Source: Sphaerochaetaceae bacterium
Lineage (GTDB): Bacteria > Spirochaetota > Spirochaetia > Sphaerochaetales > Sphaerochaetaceae
Length of the DNA stretch: 64,000 bases
Assembly (NCBI GenBank): GCA_024405015.1
Contig: JAKSPE010000008.1
Span: 1-64,000 of the forward strand
Reading direction: 5' to 3'
Shown here: positions 9,611 through 18,431 of the stretch, in pieces
Layout: every line of letters starts with the position of its first letter
How positions within the stretch are numbered: the first letter of the stretch is position 1
Translations under genes and position numbers: made by a program
The notes under the pieces: generated by a model
What the model was told of the DNA's origin: nothing
Seen by the model: only the letters and a program-made list of their open reading frames with translations
Database searches by the model: none

Positions 9611-10908
9611 CAGTATTGCGACACGGCTACGTCCTTACCATGGACGAGAAACTTACCGAGTACAAAGATGGTGCAGTTGTCTTTGATGCATCGGGAATCC
9701 TGTTCGTCGGCGATGACAGCATGCTTCCGGAAGTCTACAGAGCCCTTCCCTTTGACGATATGACAGGAAACCTCGTGCTTCCTGCTTTCATCAATACACA
9801 CTGCCATTTGGCCATGACACCATTTCGCAGTCTGGCAGATGATTATCCAGACAGACTTCACCGTTTTCTGATGCCGTTGGAGAACAAGGCTATGACAAGG
9901 GAGTTTGCCGTAGCGGCAACCAAGCTTGCCATCGCGGAAATGCTCCTAAGCGGAACAGGTTCTGCACTGGATATGTACTATTTTGAAAGCTCTGTGGCGC
10001 AGGCCGCCCAAGAGATGGGACTCCGACTCTGGGCAGGAGAAACCATTCTGGAAGCTCCACATCCGGATGCAAAAGACTTTTCCGAAAGCTTTGACGAGAT
10101 GGAAAAACTTCTTGCCAAACGCAGCGACCTCATCACACCAGTCATTGCTCCACATGCTCCTTATTCCTTGTCATACCAGCATTTGAAAGAGTGTTTGGAT
10201 TATGCGAAAAAGAATGATATCCTTTGGTCCATGCACCTTTCTGAGATGCCTTTTGAATTTGCACAGTGCAATGAGAAGTATGGCATGACACCTGTTGAAA
10301 AAATGGAAAGTGAAGGACTTCTCTCCGATCGCCTGATTGCAGCGCACCTATTGCTGTTGGGAGACCGAGACATAGAAATCCTCAAGTCGCACGATGTCAA
10401 AGTGGCACATTGTCCAGGTTCCAACAGCAAGGCCGCAAAAGGAGTCTCCCCTGTTCCAGAAATGGTCAAAGAAGGCATTCATGCCGGCTTTGGAACCGAT
10501 GGAGCTGCCAGCGGAAACACATTGGATCTCTTTACCCAGATGAAGCTCTATGCCGTACTACAAAAGAACAGACTTCATGACAGAGCCGCAGTTCCTGCAA
10601 AAGAGATCGTACCACTTGCCACACGAGAAGGCGGTTATGTTCTTGGTGCAAAGATCGGACAGCTCAAAGAAGGATTCAAGGCCGATATCCAGGTCATTTC
10701 CCTCAAGGCCCCGAACATGATCCCTTGCTATGACCCATACTCCGTCCTGGTCTACTCTGCACAAAGTCACAATGTGGCAAATGTTTATGTACAAGGGAAA
10801 TGCCTTGTCCATAAAGGACAGCTTACCTGCGTGGACTACAATACTCTTGTCTCTGATTTCCAGAGCGCCAGTGCCCATTTTGAAGCCATAGCAAGAAGTC
10901 TTCTGTAA
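9607..10908 (+). CDS. Amidohydrolase of the TRZ/ATZ (MTA/SAH deaminase, SsnA-like) family
   Basis: A 433-residue metal-dependent hydrolase that probably deaminates a purine or purine-nucleoside type compound. Motifs: NTHCHLAMT with H65 and H67, APHAPYSLS, HLSEMPFE, a HCPGSNSKAAKG stretch and GTDGAASGNTLDL with the catalytic Asp. The ATG overlaps the adenine deaminase stop codon (ATGA), and TGGAGG lies 5-10 bases upstream, so this start is preferred over a TTG at 9595. Relatives act on S-adenosylhomocysteine, methylthioadenosine, guanine or chlorinated triazines; sequence alone does not choose between these. It closes the transporter-deaminase operon. Confidence 0.88.
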   Translation: MTVLRHGYVLTMDEKLTEYKDGAVVFDASGILFVGDDSMLPEVYRALPFDDMTGNLVLPAFINTHCHLAMTPFRSLADDYPDRLHRFLMPLENKAMTREFAVAATKLAIAEMLLSGTGSALDMYYFESSVAQAAQEMGLRLWAGETILEAPHPDAKDFSESFDEMEKLLAKRSDLITPVIAPHAPYSLSYQHLKECLDYAKKNDILWSMHLSEMPFEFAQCNEKYGMTPVEKMESEGLLSDRLIAAHLLLLGDRDIEILKSHDVKVAHCPGSNSKAAKGVSPVPEMVKEGIHAGFGTDGAASGNTLDLFTQMKLYAVLQKNRLHDRAAVPAKEIVPLATREGGYVLGAKIGQLKEGFKADIQVISLKAPNMIPCYDPYSVLVYSAQSHNVANVYVQGKCLVHKGQLTCVDYNTLVSDFQSASAHFEAIARSLL

Positions 10909-10917
10909 CCACCTGCC

Positions 10918-11292
10918 TCAGTCTGTCTCGACGATCCTCTTTGCAGAGCAAATCTCGTTTCCAAACAGGAAACATGTATATCGCGACAAACCGGCCTTTC
11001 TGCCCCGAGCCCCATCCACAACAATCTCAAATGAGTATCCTACTCCCTGGCAGTGCCTGTAGTCTTCAGCACCATTGTAGACAGAGTCTCTACTGATGCA
11101 GAAGAGCGGCTCATTGTAGGTTGTGACACGGACATAGTCGGTAAGCCATGCACCCATCCATAGGACGACAAAGGCAGCAACGACAATGACGGTGACGACA
11201 ATTCTACGGGCATGGACCTTGGTCCTTTTGATCTCCTTGTTTGCATATTCGATGGTTTCGCGGATGACGGCCTCAGCCTCAATCTTGTCCAT
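10918..11292 (-). CDS. Small single-pass membrane protein of unknown function
   Basis: A 124-residue protein I do not recognise. Residues 1-28 are charged and helical, followed by one hydrophobic segment (about 30-50, RIVVTVIVVAAFVVLWMGAW). The outer domain of about 70 residues contains four cysteines (SCISRD-, HCQGVG-, TCFLFG-, ICSAKR-like contexts) that could form disulfides. It overlaps the upstream XRE regulator gene by 14 bp, so the two are co-translated. Such small regulator plus membrane-protein pairs often respond to envelope conditions, but that is only inference here. Confidence 0.7.
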   Translation of the reverse strand: MDKIEAEAVIRETIEYANKEIKRTKVHARRIVVTVIVVAAFVVLWMGAWLTDYVRVTTYNEPLFCISRDSVYNGAEDYRHCQGVGYSFEIVVDGARGRKAGLSRYTCFLFGNEICSAKRIVETD

Positions 11293-11503
11293 TCACTTCG
11301 CCTCCTGTCAGGATGTCATACAGACTGATCTCCAATACCTCTGAAAGAGGGATCAGCTTTGAGATGTCAGGGAAAGACAGTCCTCGTTCCCACTTGCTGA
11401 CAGCCTTGTCGGATACAAACACCCTTTCTGCCAGCTCTTTCTGGGAAAGGCCATGCCTTTTGCGGCTTTCACAAATCAGCTTGCCGGTCTTAAGAGAATC
11501 CAT
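11279..11503 (-). CDS. XRE family helix-turn-helix regulator
   Basis: A 74-residue DNA-binding protein consisting of a single Cro/CI-type helix-turn-helix domain (LICESRKRHGLSQKELAERV, then VSDKAVSKWERG and LIPLSEVLEISLYDIL). The start at 11503 is set by GAGGAGGG 5-12 bases upstream; the open frame extends further but without a start signal. The VSDKAVSKWERG pattern is typical of Firmicute-like regulators paired with a downstream membrane protein, which is the arrangement here. It probably regulates its own two-gene operon. Confidence 0.9.
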   Translation of the reverse strand: MDSLKTGKLICESRKRHGLSQKELAERVFVSDKAVSKWERGLSFPDISKLIPLSEVLEISLYDILTGGEVNGQD

Positions 11504-11569
11504 CCTTTCCCTCCTCGACAATGATTCTACATCAATGAAGAAAAATGGAAAACCGACCATTGGTTTACC

Positions 11570-11610
11570 CTCATAAAAGAAAAGGCCTACCCGCTTTTGG
11601 CGGATAGGCC
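11570..11610 (-). terminator. Intrinsic terminator of the first B-repeat lipoprotein gene
   Basis: Arms GGCCTA (11584-11589) and TAGGCC (11605-11610), one mismatch, then CCGC/GCGG around a TTTTG loop. On the minus strand it is followed by TTTTCTTTT. Almost the same stem terminates the paralogous gene at 45.8 kb. Confidence 0.8.
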
Positions 11611-11632
11611 ATAATCATGTCTTTCAGAATGC

Positions 11633-14600
11633 TCAGACAGTTGCAACAGGGCCGAGAGTGATGCTGTTCTCACCAGCCTTCACAATCTCATATCCAGCAC
11701 CGAGGTCTGCATGGAAGCAGTTCTCTGCACCCGTTGGGATTGTCGTATTGCCTACAGCAATCTCTACAGCGGATGTAGGACGGGCCTCTGTTGTGACTCC
11801 GATATAGGCATCAGCATCCAATTCACCATCCACGACAATTCTGTTTGCATCGGTATTCAGTCTGACATTGACAAGGGTTGTTGTTCCGGTCAACAGGTTT
11901 CCGGAGATGATTGCCTTGTCTGCAACTTTCAGAGTTGCACCATTATCGACCTGAATTGCTCCACCCTCATTTCCACAGGTATTGTCAGTAATGGAAGAAT
12001 TGCCCGTCATTGACATAGTACCCTTGGTGAGAACAGCTCCACCATAAGACTGGGCAGAACAGCTGCTGATACTTGAATAATAACTTTTAGATTCATTTAT
12101 ATAATATTCACTTATATTCAAAATGGTAGATGCATTTAAGATGTAGATACCTCCGCCTTGTTTTGCGGAACAGGAGGTGATGGTACTGCCTTCGACTGCT
12201 ATTTTGCTGGCCTTGGCTTCATAGATAGCACCGCCAAAACCATTATCGGCATGACAATCAGAAATGGAAGTCCTATTAATTAACAAAACCTTATCTCTTG
12301 TACTATTGTCTCCAAAGCATATTGCTCCACCGTATCCACCTGCTTCACAGCCGCTGATTGTGCTAGTCCAAAGCCACAGATCATTGCCAGTGCAATAGAT
12401 AGCACCACCATGACTTTCCAATGCTCGACAATTCGTGATTACAGCACCTGAAAGTTGTGTATAATACGAGGAACTACTGGTACTATAACTGACGTAGATT
12501 GCACCACCCTGATTTGAAGCAGAGCAATCACTGATTATAAGGCTATATATATAGAGCTTATAGGTGCTATAAATGGCTCCACCATTTCCAGCAGTGGCAT
12601 GACAATCAGTTATTGTCATACGCAAATGTTGCATACTAGGATCTCTTCTGTATTTTGTATAAATGCCACCGCCATTTTCAGCTGTACAGCCACTAATATT
12701 CATACCATCCAACCCGTATGAGTAGATTTGTCCAATGAATACTCCTCCGCCATTTTTTCCTGCAGTACAATTGATGATCTTTGCATTTTTCAATTGAACT
12801 TCTGTCTTTGTCGTGCTTGCATTCGAGCTGCTATACGTTACATCTGCATTGACAGCACCACCATTTCCGGCGGCGTGACATTTGTAGATTGTTCCACCCT
12901 GGAGATTGAGTCTGCTATTTTTGTCAGAATCTCCACTATATACAACGTTGAATGCTCCACCATTAGCACTGGTATTTCCATTGCAGATTACTCCGCCATT
13001 AGGGAATGAGAGATCGGAAGCATAAGCAGGATGTTCTGCCTCTGGGTTTGTGTCCACAATATTGATCTTTCCATAGACGGTCATGACTCTGGCAACCTGA
13101 TTGGCATCAATCACATGACCATTCAGATCCAACGTGATTGTCTTACTGGCTGGCATCACCAGACAGGAATCAGCTTCCATCATATTTCCAGCTGTCAGAA
13201 CAATGTCTCCAGCGAGAGCAAAAGCTGAATTGTCCGCGCCATTACGTAAAGCATCAATCAATTGCTCTTCAGTGCTGATTCCTGTTGCTTCCATCCACTT
13301 TGCATAGAGTGTCATGTCACCTTGGACAACATCAGTCCTTTTCCATGCAGTTTTCAATTCAGCATCCTGATACCATCCCTGGAAAACATATCCGTCAGCA
13401 ATTGGAGAAGGAATATTCGACATGACGCACCAATAGCTATGCTCGCTAGGGGCAATCTGATCTCCATGGCCATTCATCACATATGTTACGGTGTATCTTG
13501 CAGGGATACATTTTACGTAAAGGGTTATATCCTCCGTAACTACATCGGTGCTGAGATTCCAAGGATCTGTGTAATCAGCATCCCTATAGAATCCATCTAT
13601 GGTATAGCTTCTATTCACACTTGGATTGATTCCACTGAAAACCTTATAGTTGTATTTTACAACGACAGATTCTGGGATATATGAATTAGGAGCACTGACC
13701 AGAGTAACGGTATAAGGGATATTCTCCCATTTTGCGTAAAGGGTAATATTCCTCTCAACTTCGGTGGAAGACCATGGGGTATTGCATCTCTCATCTGCAT
13801 ACCAACCACCGAAGGTATAGCCTGTAATATCTGCAACCTCTGGGGCAGTATAAGTGGTTCCAAGTGGAACAAACACAGTCTCAATGGCAGTGCCATGATT
13901 CTTCATGTTGAACGTCACAGAATGGCCCCATCTGGCATAAAGGGTGATATCGCCGGTGATAGGTGTATCAAAGGACCATGCTGTTGTGAAAGCGGAATCG
14001 GTATACCATCCACCGAATGTGTAACCTGTCTCTGTTGGTGCTGTTGGAGCTGTAATCTTTGTTCCGAAAACTGCATTGACTGGATCGATTGCACTTCCAT
14101 GGCCCTTCAGGTTGAATGAGACTGAATAATTGTTGACTGTCCACTTTGCATACAGTGTGAATGCCTTATCCACTACACTACTGTCAAAATCATATGCGTT
14201 CTCACAATTCTCATCTGTGTACCAACCGGCAAATGTGTAACCTGTTGTTGTAGGGGCTTCAGGTGCTGTGACCTTTGCATCCTTTTTGAGGCTCTGTGCT
14301 GTCGGGGCTGTGCCGGTTTTGCCATTGAGGCTGAAGGAGACTGCGTATTCCCTTTCTGTCCACTTTGCATAAAATGTCACATCGGAAGCTGCAAGCTTTG
14401 AGACATCCAGATCCCATGCATGCTCACATTCCTTTTCTGTGTACCATCCGCCGAAGATGAATTCACCGTCATCCTCGAGAATTGCAGGTATTGATGAGGA
14501 TGGCGTTCCGTTGACAAAAAGCACATCCATGTTCTGGCCATGGCCGTTCGTATCAAAATGCACTGTAAATTTGACATCCGGTGTGTCAGGGTTACAGGAA

Positions 14601-14656
14601 ACAAACAGACCAAGAAGAAGGCCGATTGTCAGAATCACATAAATAACCTTTTTCAT
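11633..14656 (-). CDS. Surface lipoprotein with six InlB B-type repeats and a Pmp-like beta-helix
   Basis: A predicted surface lipoprotein of 1007 residues. The signal peptide ends in a lipobox with C21 (GLLLGLFVSC), indicating lipidation. Residues ~30-470 hold six Listeria-Bacteroides (InlB B-type) repeats, each starting with a [YF]xVxFxxxGHG strand, carrying FGGWYT and ending LYAKW. Residues ~530-960 form a glycine-rich right-handed beta-helix with about eleven GGAI/GGGI-type turns, as in chlamydial Pmp passengers. There is no autotransporter barrel or LPXTG signal. Start 14656 follows GGAG with seven-base spacing. B-repeats occur in adhesins and invasins; binding to host or polysaccharide is inference. 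A larger paralogue is at 45.9-50.0 kb. Confidence 0.85.
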   Translation of the reverse strand: MKKVIYVILTIGLLLGLFVSCNPDTPDVKFTVHFDTNGHGQNMDVLFVNGTPSSSIPAILEDDGEFIFGGWYTEKECEHAWDLDVSKLAASDVTFYAKWTEREYAVSFSLNGKTGTAPTAQSLKKDAKVTAPEAPTTTGYTFAGWYTDENCENAYDFDSSVVDKAFTLYAKWTVNNYSVSFNLKGHGSAIDPVNAVFGTKITAPTAPTETGYTFGGWYTDSAFTTAWSFDTPITGDITLYARWGHSVTFNMKNHGTAIETVFVPLGTTYTAPEVADITGYTFGGWYADERCNTPWSSTEVERNITLYAKWENIPYTVTLVSAPNSYIPESVVVKYNYKVFSGINPSVNRSYTIDGFYRDADYTDPWNLSTDVVTEDITLYVKCIPARYTVTYVMNGHGDQIAPSEHSYWCVMSNIPSPIADGYVFQGWYQDAELKTAWKRTDVVQGDMTLYAKWMEATGISTEEQLIDALRNGADNSAFALAGDIVLTAGNMMEADSCLVMPASKTITLDLNGHVIDANQVARVMTVYGKINIVDTNPEAEHPAYASDLSFPNGGVICNGNTSANGGAFNVVYSGDSDKNSRLNLQGGTIYKCHAAGNGGAVNADVTYSSSNASTTKTEVQLKNAKIINCTAGKNGGGVFIGQIYSYGLDGMNISGCTAENGGGIYTKYRRDPSMQHLRMTITDCHATAGNGGAIYSTYKLYIYSLIISDCSASNQGGAIYVSYSTSSSSYYTQLSGAVITNCRALESHGGAIYCTGNDLWLWTSTISGCEAGGYGGAICFGDNSTRDKVLLINRTSISDCHADNGFGGAIYEAKASKIAVEGSTITSCSAKQGGGIYILNASTILNISEYYINESKSYYSSISSCSAQSYGGAVLTKGTMSMTGNSSITDNTCGNEGGAIQVDNGATLKVADKAIISGNLLTGTTTLVNVRLNTDANRIVVDGELDADAYIGVTTEARPTSAVEIAVGNTTIPTGAENCFHADLGAGYEIVKAGENSITLGPVATV
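13290..14600 (-). repeat. Tandem B-type repeat region (six units)
   Basis: DNA encoding the six ~70-80 codon Listeria-Bacteroides repeats. Units share the coded words GGWYT and YAKW but have diverged in between, so they are moderate rather than near-identical DNA repeats. The fifth unit is the most divergent (GFYRDAD, ending LYVKC). Confidence 0.8.
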
Positions 14657-14803
14657 TTCATAACTCCATGTATAAGTATGCAAACTTTTGATATAATAGC
14701 ACAACTATCATATAATGCAATAGCAAAACTATCTTATTTTAAAAATTGAGGCAAAACTAACATTTCGGCTTGAAAATAATGGTAAAAACGCAATTCTGAG
14801 AAT

Positions 14804-15439
14804 TCAGTTTTTGGCGTAATCGATAAGGATGGCCTTAAGCCTGAGCAATTCCGGATAGAAATCCGTCTCGCTGTTGTTATCCCAGGTCACGCCTTTTGCA
14901 TAGAAAGTACATGCAGCAAGCATGGTATTGAGAATGGTATGCTTGAGCTCAACTTCAGGAATGTCCGTTCTGACGGTATGGTCTTCCCTAGCCTTCTCAT
15001 ACAGGAAATGGAATCTGTCATCCAGGATCTTGGCTACCTGATTGTAAGGATTCAGGCTTTCCTGGTCCAACTTCTCTCTCTTGATATAGAAGTTGAAGTT
15101 CTCGTTGAACACAAGCAGGTCCTTGTGGTTCGTATAGAGCTCAATGTCCTGGTCAAGAAAGTAGTTCAATCGGTCAATGGCCGGAATCTTATGGACCATC
15201 TCCATCGGTCGGTCCACAGGAAGGTGTGCCAGGAACTGCCCCCACTTCTCACAGCAGACAGCCACGGCAAGGTCAAGCTTGTTCGGGTAATAGCGATATA
15301 CGGAGGCAACACCGACTCCAGCTGCATCAGCGATGTTCTGGAAGGTCACAGAATCGATGGAGTACTGGACAAAGAGATTAAAGGCCTCCTCAAGGATCCT
15401 TTTTCTTCTAATCTCCATCTCTGACTTGCTGATCGGCAT
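14804..15439 (-). CDS. TetR/AcrR family transcriptional regulator
   Basis: A 211-residue repressor-type regulator. The N-terminal helix-turn-helix (RRKRILEEAFNLFVQYSIDS, then FQNIADAAGVGVASVYRYY) is typical of TetR family DNA-binding domains, and the C-terminal two thirds would form the ligand-binding and dimerisation helices. AAAGGGG lies 7-13 bases before the ATG. A palindrome and promoter sit just upstream, suggesting autoregulation. No adjacent efflux pump or enzyme gene points to a ligand. Confidence 0.9.
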   Translation of the reverse strand: MPISKSEMEIRRKRILEEAFNLFVQYSIDSVTFQNIADAAGVGVASVYRYYPNKLDLAVAVCCEKWGQFLAHLPVDRPMEMVHKIPAIDRLNYFLDQDIELYTNHKDLLVFNENFNFYIKREKLDQESLNPYNQVAKILDDRFHFLYEKAREDHTVRTDIPEVELKHTILNTMLAACTFYAKGVTWDNNSETDFYPELLRLKAILIDYAKN

Positions 15440-15459
15440 AATAATCCCCTTTATTATGG

Positions 15460-15497
15460 GTTATAGCATTTTTCGGGAAAAAGTAAACCCCATGGGG
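15460..15497 (-). promoter_or_regulatory. tetR promoter with an abutting palindrome
   Basis: Minus strand: -35 TTTACT (15482-15487), 16-bp spacer, -10 TATAAC (15460-15465). The perfect palindrome CCCCATGGGG (15488-15497) touches the -35 box, a position where a TetR dimer could block RNA polymerase. Motif-based prediction. Confidence 0.4.
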
Positions 15498-15531
15498 GAA
15501 AAAAGAAATGAACCCCCTAGCAAGGAGGTTC
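15497..15531 (-). terminator. Intrinsic terminator of the galM-SDR-deoC operon
   Basis: Arms GAACC (15510-15514) and GGTTC (15527-15531), with CCT/AGG further in and an AGCA loop. On the minus strand the stem is followed by ATTTCTTTTTT. It lies 29 bases beyond the deoC stop. Confidence 0.65.
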
Positions 15532-15559
15532 ATGAACGTCATTTGTCGTTTGACAGATA

Positions 15560-16270
15560 TCAGTTCAGGCCAAGGACAACAGAAACTGAACGATAACCGA
15601 TTCCCATTCTGTCGATTCCCATATCAATGAGAGTCAGGAAATGCTCGCGTGTGCGAATGCAGCCGGATCCTTTGATTTTGATCTTGTCACCAGCTTCCTC
15701 CATCATAGCCTTGATGATCTCCGGCGTTGCTCCATGAGACTCGAAACCTGTGAGAAAACCTGTAGAAGTCTTTACAAAATCAGCATTTGCCTCAATTGCG
15801 ACATGGACCATCTTCCTTACCTGATCCTCATTCAATGCATCCGTCTCAAAAATGACCTTGAGCTCACGACCAAAACGGTGAGCCGCCTCAGCACATGACT
15901 TGATGTCATCACGGACCTTATCCCACTGACCACCACGGATCATACCGAAATTGGCAACGATATCCACTTCCTTGACGCTGTCATATTTTGCGACCATCTC
16001 GATCTGGGCAACCTTTGAAGCTGTGGAACTTGTTCCGAAAGGAAAGTCACAGACCGGGCAAAGCATTGTATCACTGCCCTTTACATACGGATCGCAAAGC
16101 TCCATATATCCAGGATTTATGCAAATTGTTGCACAGCCAAGACGAACTCCGTCTTTTGTAAGTTCAATGATCTGCTCTTCTGTAAATTCAGGTTTCAGAA
16201 CAGAATAGTCAATATAGGATGCAAGTTCGCGAACTGTCATCTCAGACGCTTTCTTTGTTGGATGTTTCAT
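15560..16270 (-). CDS. deoC: Deoxyribose-phosphate aldolase
   Basis: Cleaves 2-deoxyribose-5-phosphate to glyceraldehyde-3-phosphate and acetaldehyde in deoxynucleoside catabolism. The ~236-residue class I aldolase has the Schiff-base lysine in DFVKTSTGF, the second lysine in KIKGSGCIRT, and an early ASYIDYSVLKP segment matching the family N-terminus. ATG 16270 follows GGGGGAG at short spacing; an in-frame GTG at 16282 is an alternative. It lies downstream of galM and an SDR gene in the same orientation and ends before a terminator, so the three form an operon of sugar enzymes rather than a classic deo operon. Confidence 0.94.
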   Translation of the reverse strand: MKHPTKKASEMTVRELASYIDYSVLKPEFTEEQIIELTKDGVRLGCATICINPGYMELCDPYVKGSDTMLCPVCDFPFGTSSTASKVAQIEMVAKYDSVKEVDIVANFGMIRGGQWDKVRDDIKSCAEAAHRFGRELKVIFETDALNEDQVRKMVHVAIEANADFVKTSTGFLTGFESHGATPEIIKAMMEEAGDKIKIKGSGCIRTREHFLTLIDMGIDRMGIGYRSVSVVLGLN

Positions 16271-16313
16271 GATCTCCCCCACCTACCATTATTGAACTGC
16301 TATTTCGAAAACA

Positions 16314-17189
16314 TTACCATGCATCATTCACATGACGACGCCTAAATTTCCGAAAACAGGTCAGAAGACCATAATGGTTATTGACGCAGCCACCATCGGA
16401 AAGCACATCAGTCCCGATGAGGCTGGCACACCGTTCATCGGAAAGGTTTATGGCAAGAACAGCCAGTTCATCAGGCTCCGCACCACGCCCCATTGGGGAA
16501 AATGTCAGAATGTTGGCAGACAAAAAGCCCTTCTCCGCTTCGGTCATTGGGGTTTTGACAAAACCTGGACTGATGGAAAAGACACGAATACCCTTCTGTT
16601 CCATGTAGCGGAAGGAACACTTCTGCGAGTACCAGCGGGCGAAGTTCTTGCTCACTAGGTAAGCCACCTGTCGGTTCCACTTCTCCATCAGGATGAAGCC
16701 ACAGCGATGATACATCTTGCGAAGAAACTTCTCCTCGTTCTTGAGAACCATCCGATAGATACGCTCGGACGGCATGAGGAAACGAGGAAGGATATAGCCG
16801 GAATTGGAAGCGAAATCACATATGACACCGCCTTTCATGACACGAGAGAACTCCTGGTTGACGTACACGGTTCCCAATGCATTGATGCGAAGGATGTCCT
16901 CCCTTGAAGCCATGGAGCCAGAAACGCCGGCACAATGGAAGACTTTTCTCACCTCTCCAATGGAGGCTGCATAGTCGGCAAGTTTTCTGACATCATCCCG
17001 TTTGGAGATGTCACAGCAGAAGGTGTAGACGTTGTTCTCACTCGAGAAGATGTTTTTGGAAAACGCATCCAACCTTTCCTTGGAACGGTCTGCCATGACA
17101 AGGGCGGCACAGGCTGGAAGCTTAGCGCATATTTGCATGCCGATACCACTTGCCGCGCCTGTGACCACGTAGACTTCTGTCATATTCAA
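16314..17189 (-). CDS. SDR family NAD(P)-dependent oxidoreductase
   Basis: A 291-residue short-chain dehydrogenase/reductase. The nucleotide-binding motif TGAASGIG is near the N-terminus, the FHCAG segment replaces the usual NNAG, and the catalytic Tyr-x3-Lys is in AYLVSKNFA. The Tyr is preceded by an extended insert rich in Arg, Lys and aromatic residues, longer than in classical SDRs. It starts 4 bp after the galM stop, so expression is coupled to galactose or other aldose metabolism. Substrate unknown; an alcohol or sugar substrate would fit the context. Confidence 0.88.
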   Translation of the reverse strand: MNMTEVYVVTGAASGIGMQICAKLPACAALVMADRSKERLDAFSKNIFSSENNVYTFCCDISKRDDVRKLADYAASIGEVRKVFHCAGVSGSMASREDILRINALGTVYVNQEFSRVMKGGVICDFASNSGYILPRFLMPSERIYRMVLKNEEKFLRKMYHRCGFILMEKWNRQVAYLVSKNFARWYSQKCSFRYMEQKGIRVFSISPGFVKTPMTEAEKGFLSANILTFSPMGRGAEPDELAVLAINLSDERCASLIGTDVLSDGGCVNNHYGLLTCFRKFRRRHVNDAW

Positions 17190-17193
17190 TTCC

Positions 17194-18189
17194 TTATTCA
17201 GTATAGAAATGATAAGCTACAAAATGCTGATATTCCTCACCTAGCTTAAGGATGCAGGATGGGAAGCGACTATCGTTGACCGAATTGATGTAGCCCTGTG
17301 TCTCAAGGCAGAATCCTGAATACTTGCCATGTGTCGGGAAGTTATTGTTCTGTCCTGTGTACAGCTGGATGGAAGGCTGGTCGGTGTAGACATCCATTCT
17401 TCTTCCAGATACCACGTCCCTTGCCGTGGCAACCTTTGCTACCTCGCCCACTTTCTTGTCAAACAGGAAGGCATTGTCAAAACCGCCCTCAAAGCCCATC
17501 TGCTTCCAGTCGGAGAAATCATAGCGGGTACCCTTTGTCGGGACGATGTCTGTTGGAATCAGAATCGGATCTACTGTCATGTAGCGGTCTGCAGTCTCCA
17601 TGCGAAGCTCCTGCTGACAAATGTCTGCCGCATGTCCGCCTGAAAGGTCAAAGAACGCATGGTTTGTGAAGTTCACAGGAGTGTTCTTATCGGTTGTGGC
17701 CTTGTAGGAGATGCTAAGGCTGTTGTCATCAGAAAGCGCATAAGTGACGCTGATATTGAGATTTCCAGGAAAACCCTGCTCCATGTCTGCACTTGTTCTG
17801 GAGAATGTCACACAGCCGTCACCGATGACAGCGTCATAGAACTTCTGGTTATAGCGATCAAAACCACCATGAAGGCTTGCACCATTGTTGTTATTGTCCA
17901 GTTTGTAGGTAACCCCATCCAAGGTGAAGGCACAGCCAGAGATGCGGTTTGCGACTCTTCCGACAAAGGATCCGAAGTTGTGGGTACACCCCTCATATTC
18001 AGAAAAGGTTTCAAAACCAAGAGTAACCTCTTCCTTTTTGCCAGCTTTGTCAGGGACACGGATTCCAAGGATGATTGCTCCATGGTCCATAAGAGAGACT
18101 TCCATATATCCGTTATCCAAAATGTATTCGGTAACCTGCTTGCCATCCTTTCGCACTCCGAAAGGTCGAGTTGTGATTCTTGTGCTCAT
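17194..18189 (-). CDS. galM: Aldose 1-epimerase (mutarotase)
   Basis: Interconverts alpha and beta anomers of galactose, glucose and related aldoses. The 331-residue protein has the family's GRVANRI segment, the catalytic His in NFTNHAFFDLSG and the catalytic Glu in FCLETQGY near the C-terminus. It is the first gene of galM-SDR-deoC. The upstream intergenic region (18190-18431) holds a perfect 12-bp inverted repeat that may be its operator. No galactokinase or epimerase lies in the window. Confidence 0.94.
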   Translation of the reverse strand: MSTRITTRPFGVRKDGKQVTEYILDNGYMEVSLMDHGAIILGIRVPDKAGKKEEVTLGFETFSEYEGCTHNFGSFVGRVANRISGCAFTLDGVTYKLDNNNNGASLHGGFDRYNQKFYDAVIGDGCVTFSRTSADMEQGFPGNLNISVTYALSDDNSLSISYKATTDKNTPVNFTNHAFFDLSGGHAADICQQELRMETADRYMTVDPILIPTDIVPTKGTRYDFSDWKQMGFEGGFDNAFLFDKKVGEVAKVATARDVVSGRRMDVYTDQPSIQLYTGQNNNFPTHGKYSGFCLETQGYINSVNDSRFPSCILKLGEEYQHFVAYHFYTE

Positions 18190-18291
18190 AGGCCCATGAT
18201 ACTATCAATTGCAGCATGGCCGCAACTTATGTACAAAAAAATACGCAAGAACCTCTATCTGTTTTTTCAAATCAGAAATTTCATTCTGACC

Positions 18292-18372
18292 TTTCTCCCA
18301 AAATGACAAAAAACAGTGCTTTTGGGAGAAAAAAACTACCAGATCACTTCAAATCACTCCATTTGGGAGAAA
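18292..18372. promoter_or_regulatory. Inverted repeat plus third half-site upstream of galM
   Basis: TTTCTCCCAAAA (18292-18303) and TTTTGGGAGAAA (18320-18331) are perfect 12-bp inverted arms with a 16-base gap. A third copy, ATTTGGGAGAAA (18361-18372), differs from the right arm at one position. The block lies about 100 bp upstream of galM and downstream of a convergent-side SDR gene. A protein operator fits better than a terminator because of the long gap and third copy, though the A-rich flank leaves termination possible. Confidence 0.5.
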
Positions 18373-18431
18373 ACAATTTGAGATGCCAATCTCTTTTCAC
18401 TTCATTCCAATTCTATGACAGTCGTTTTTCG

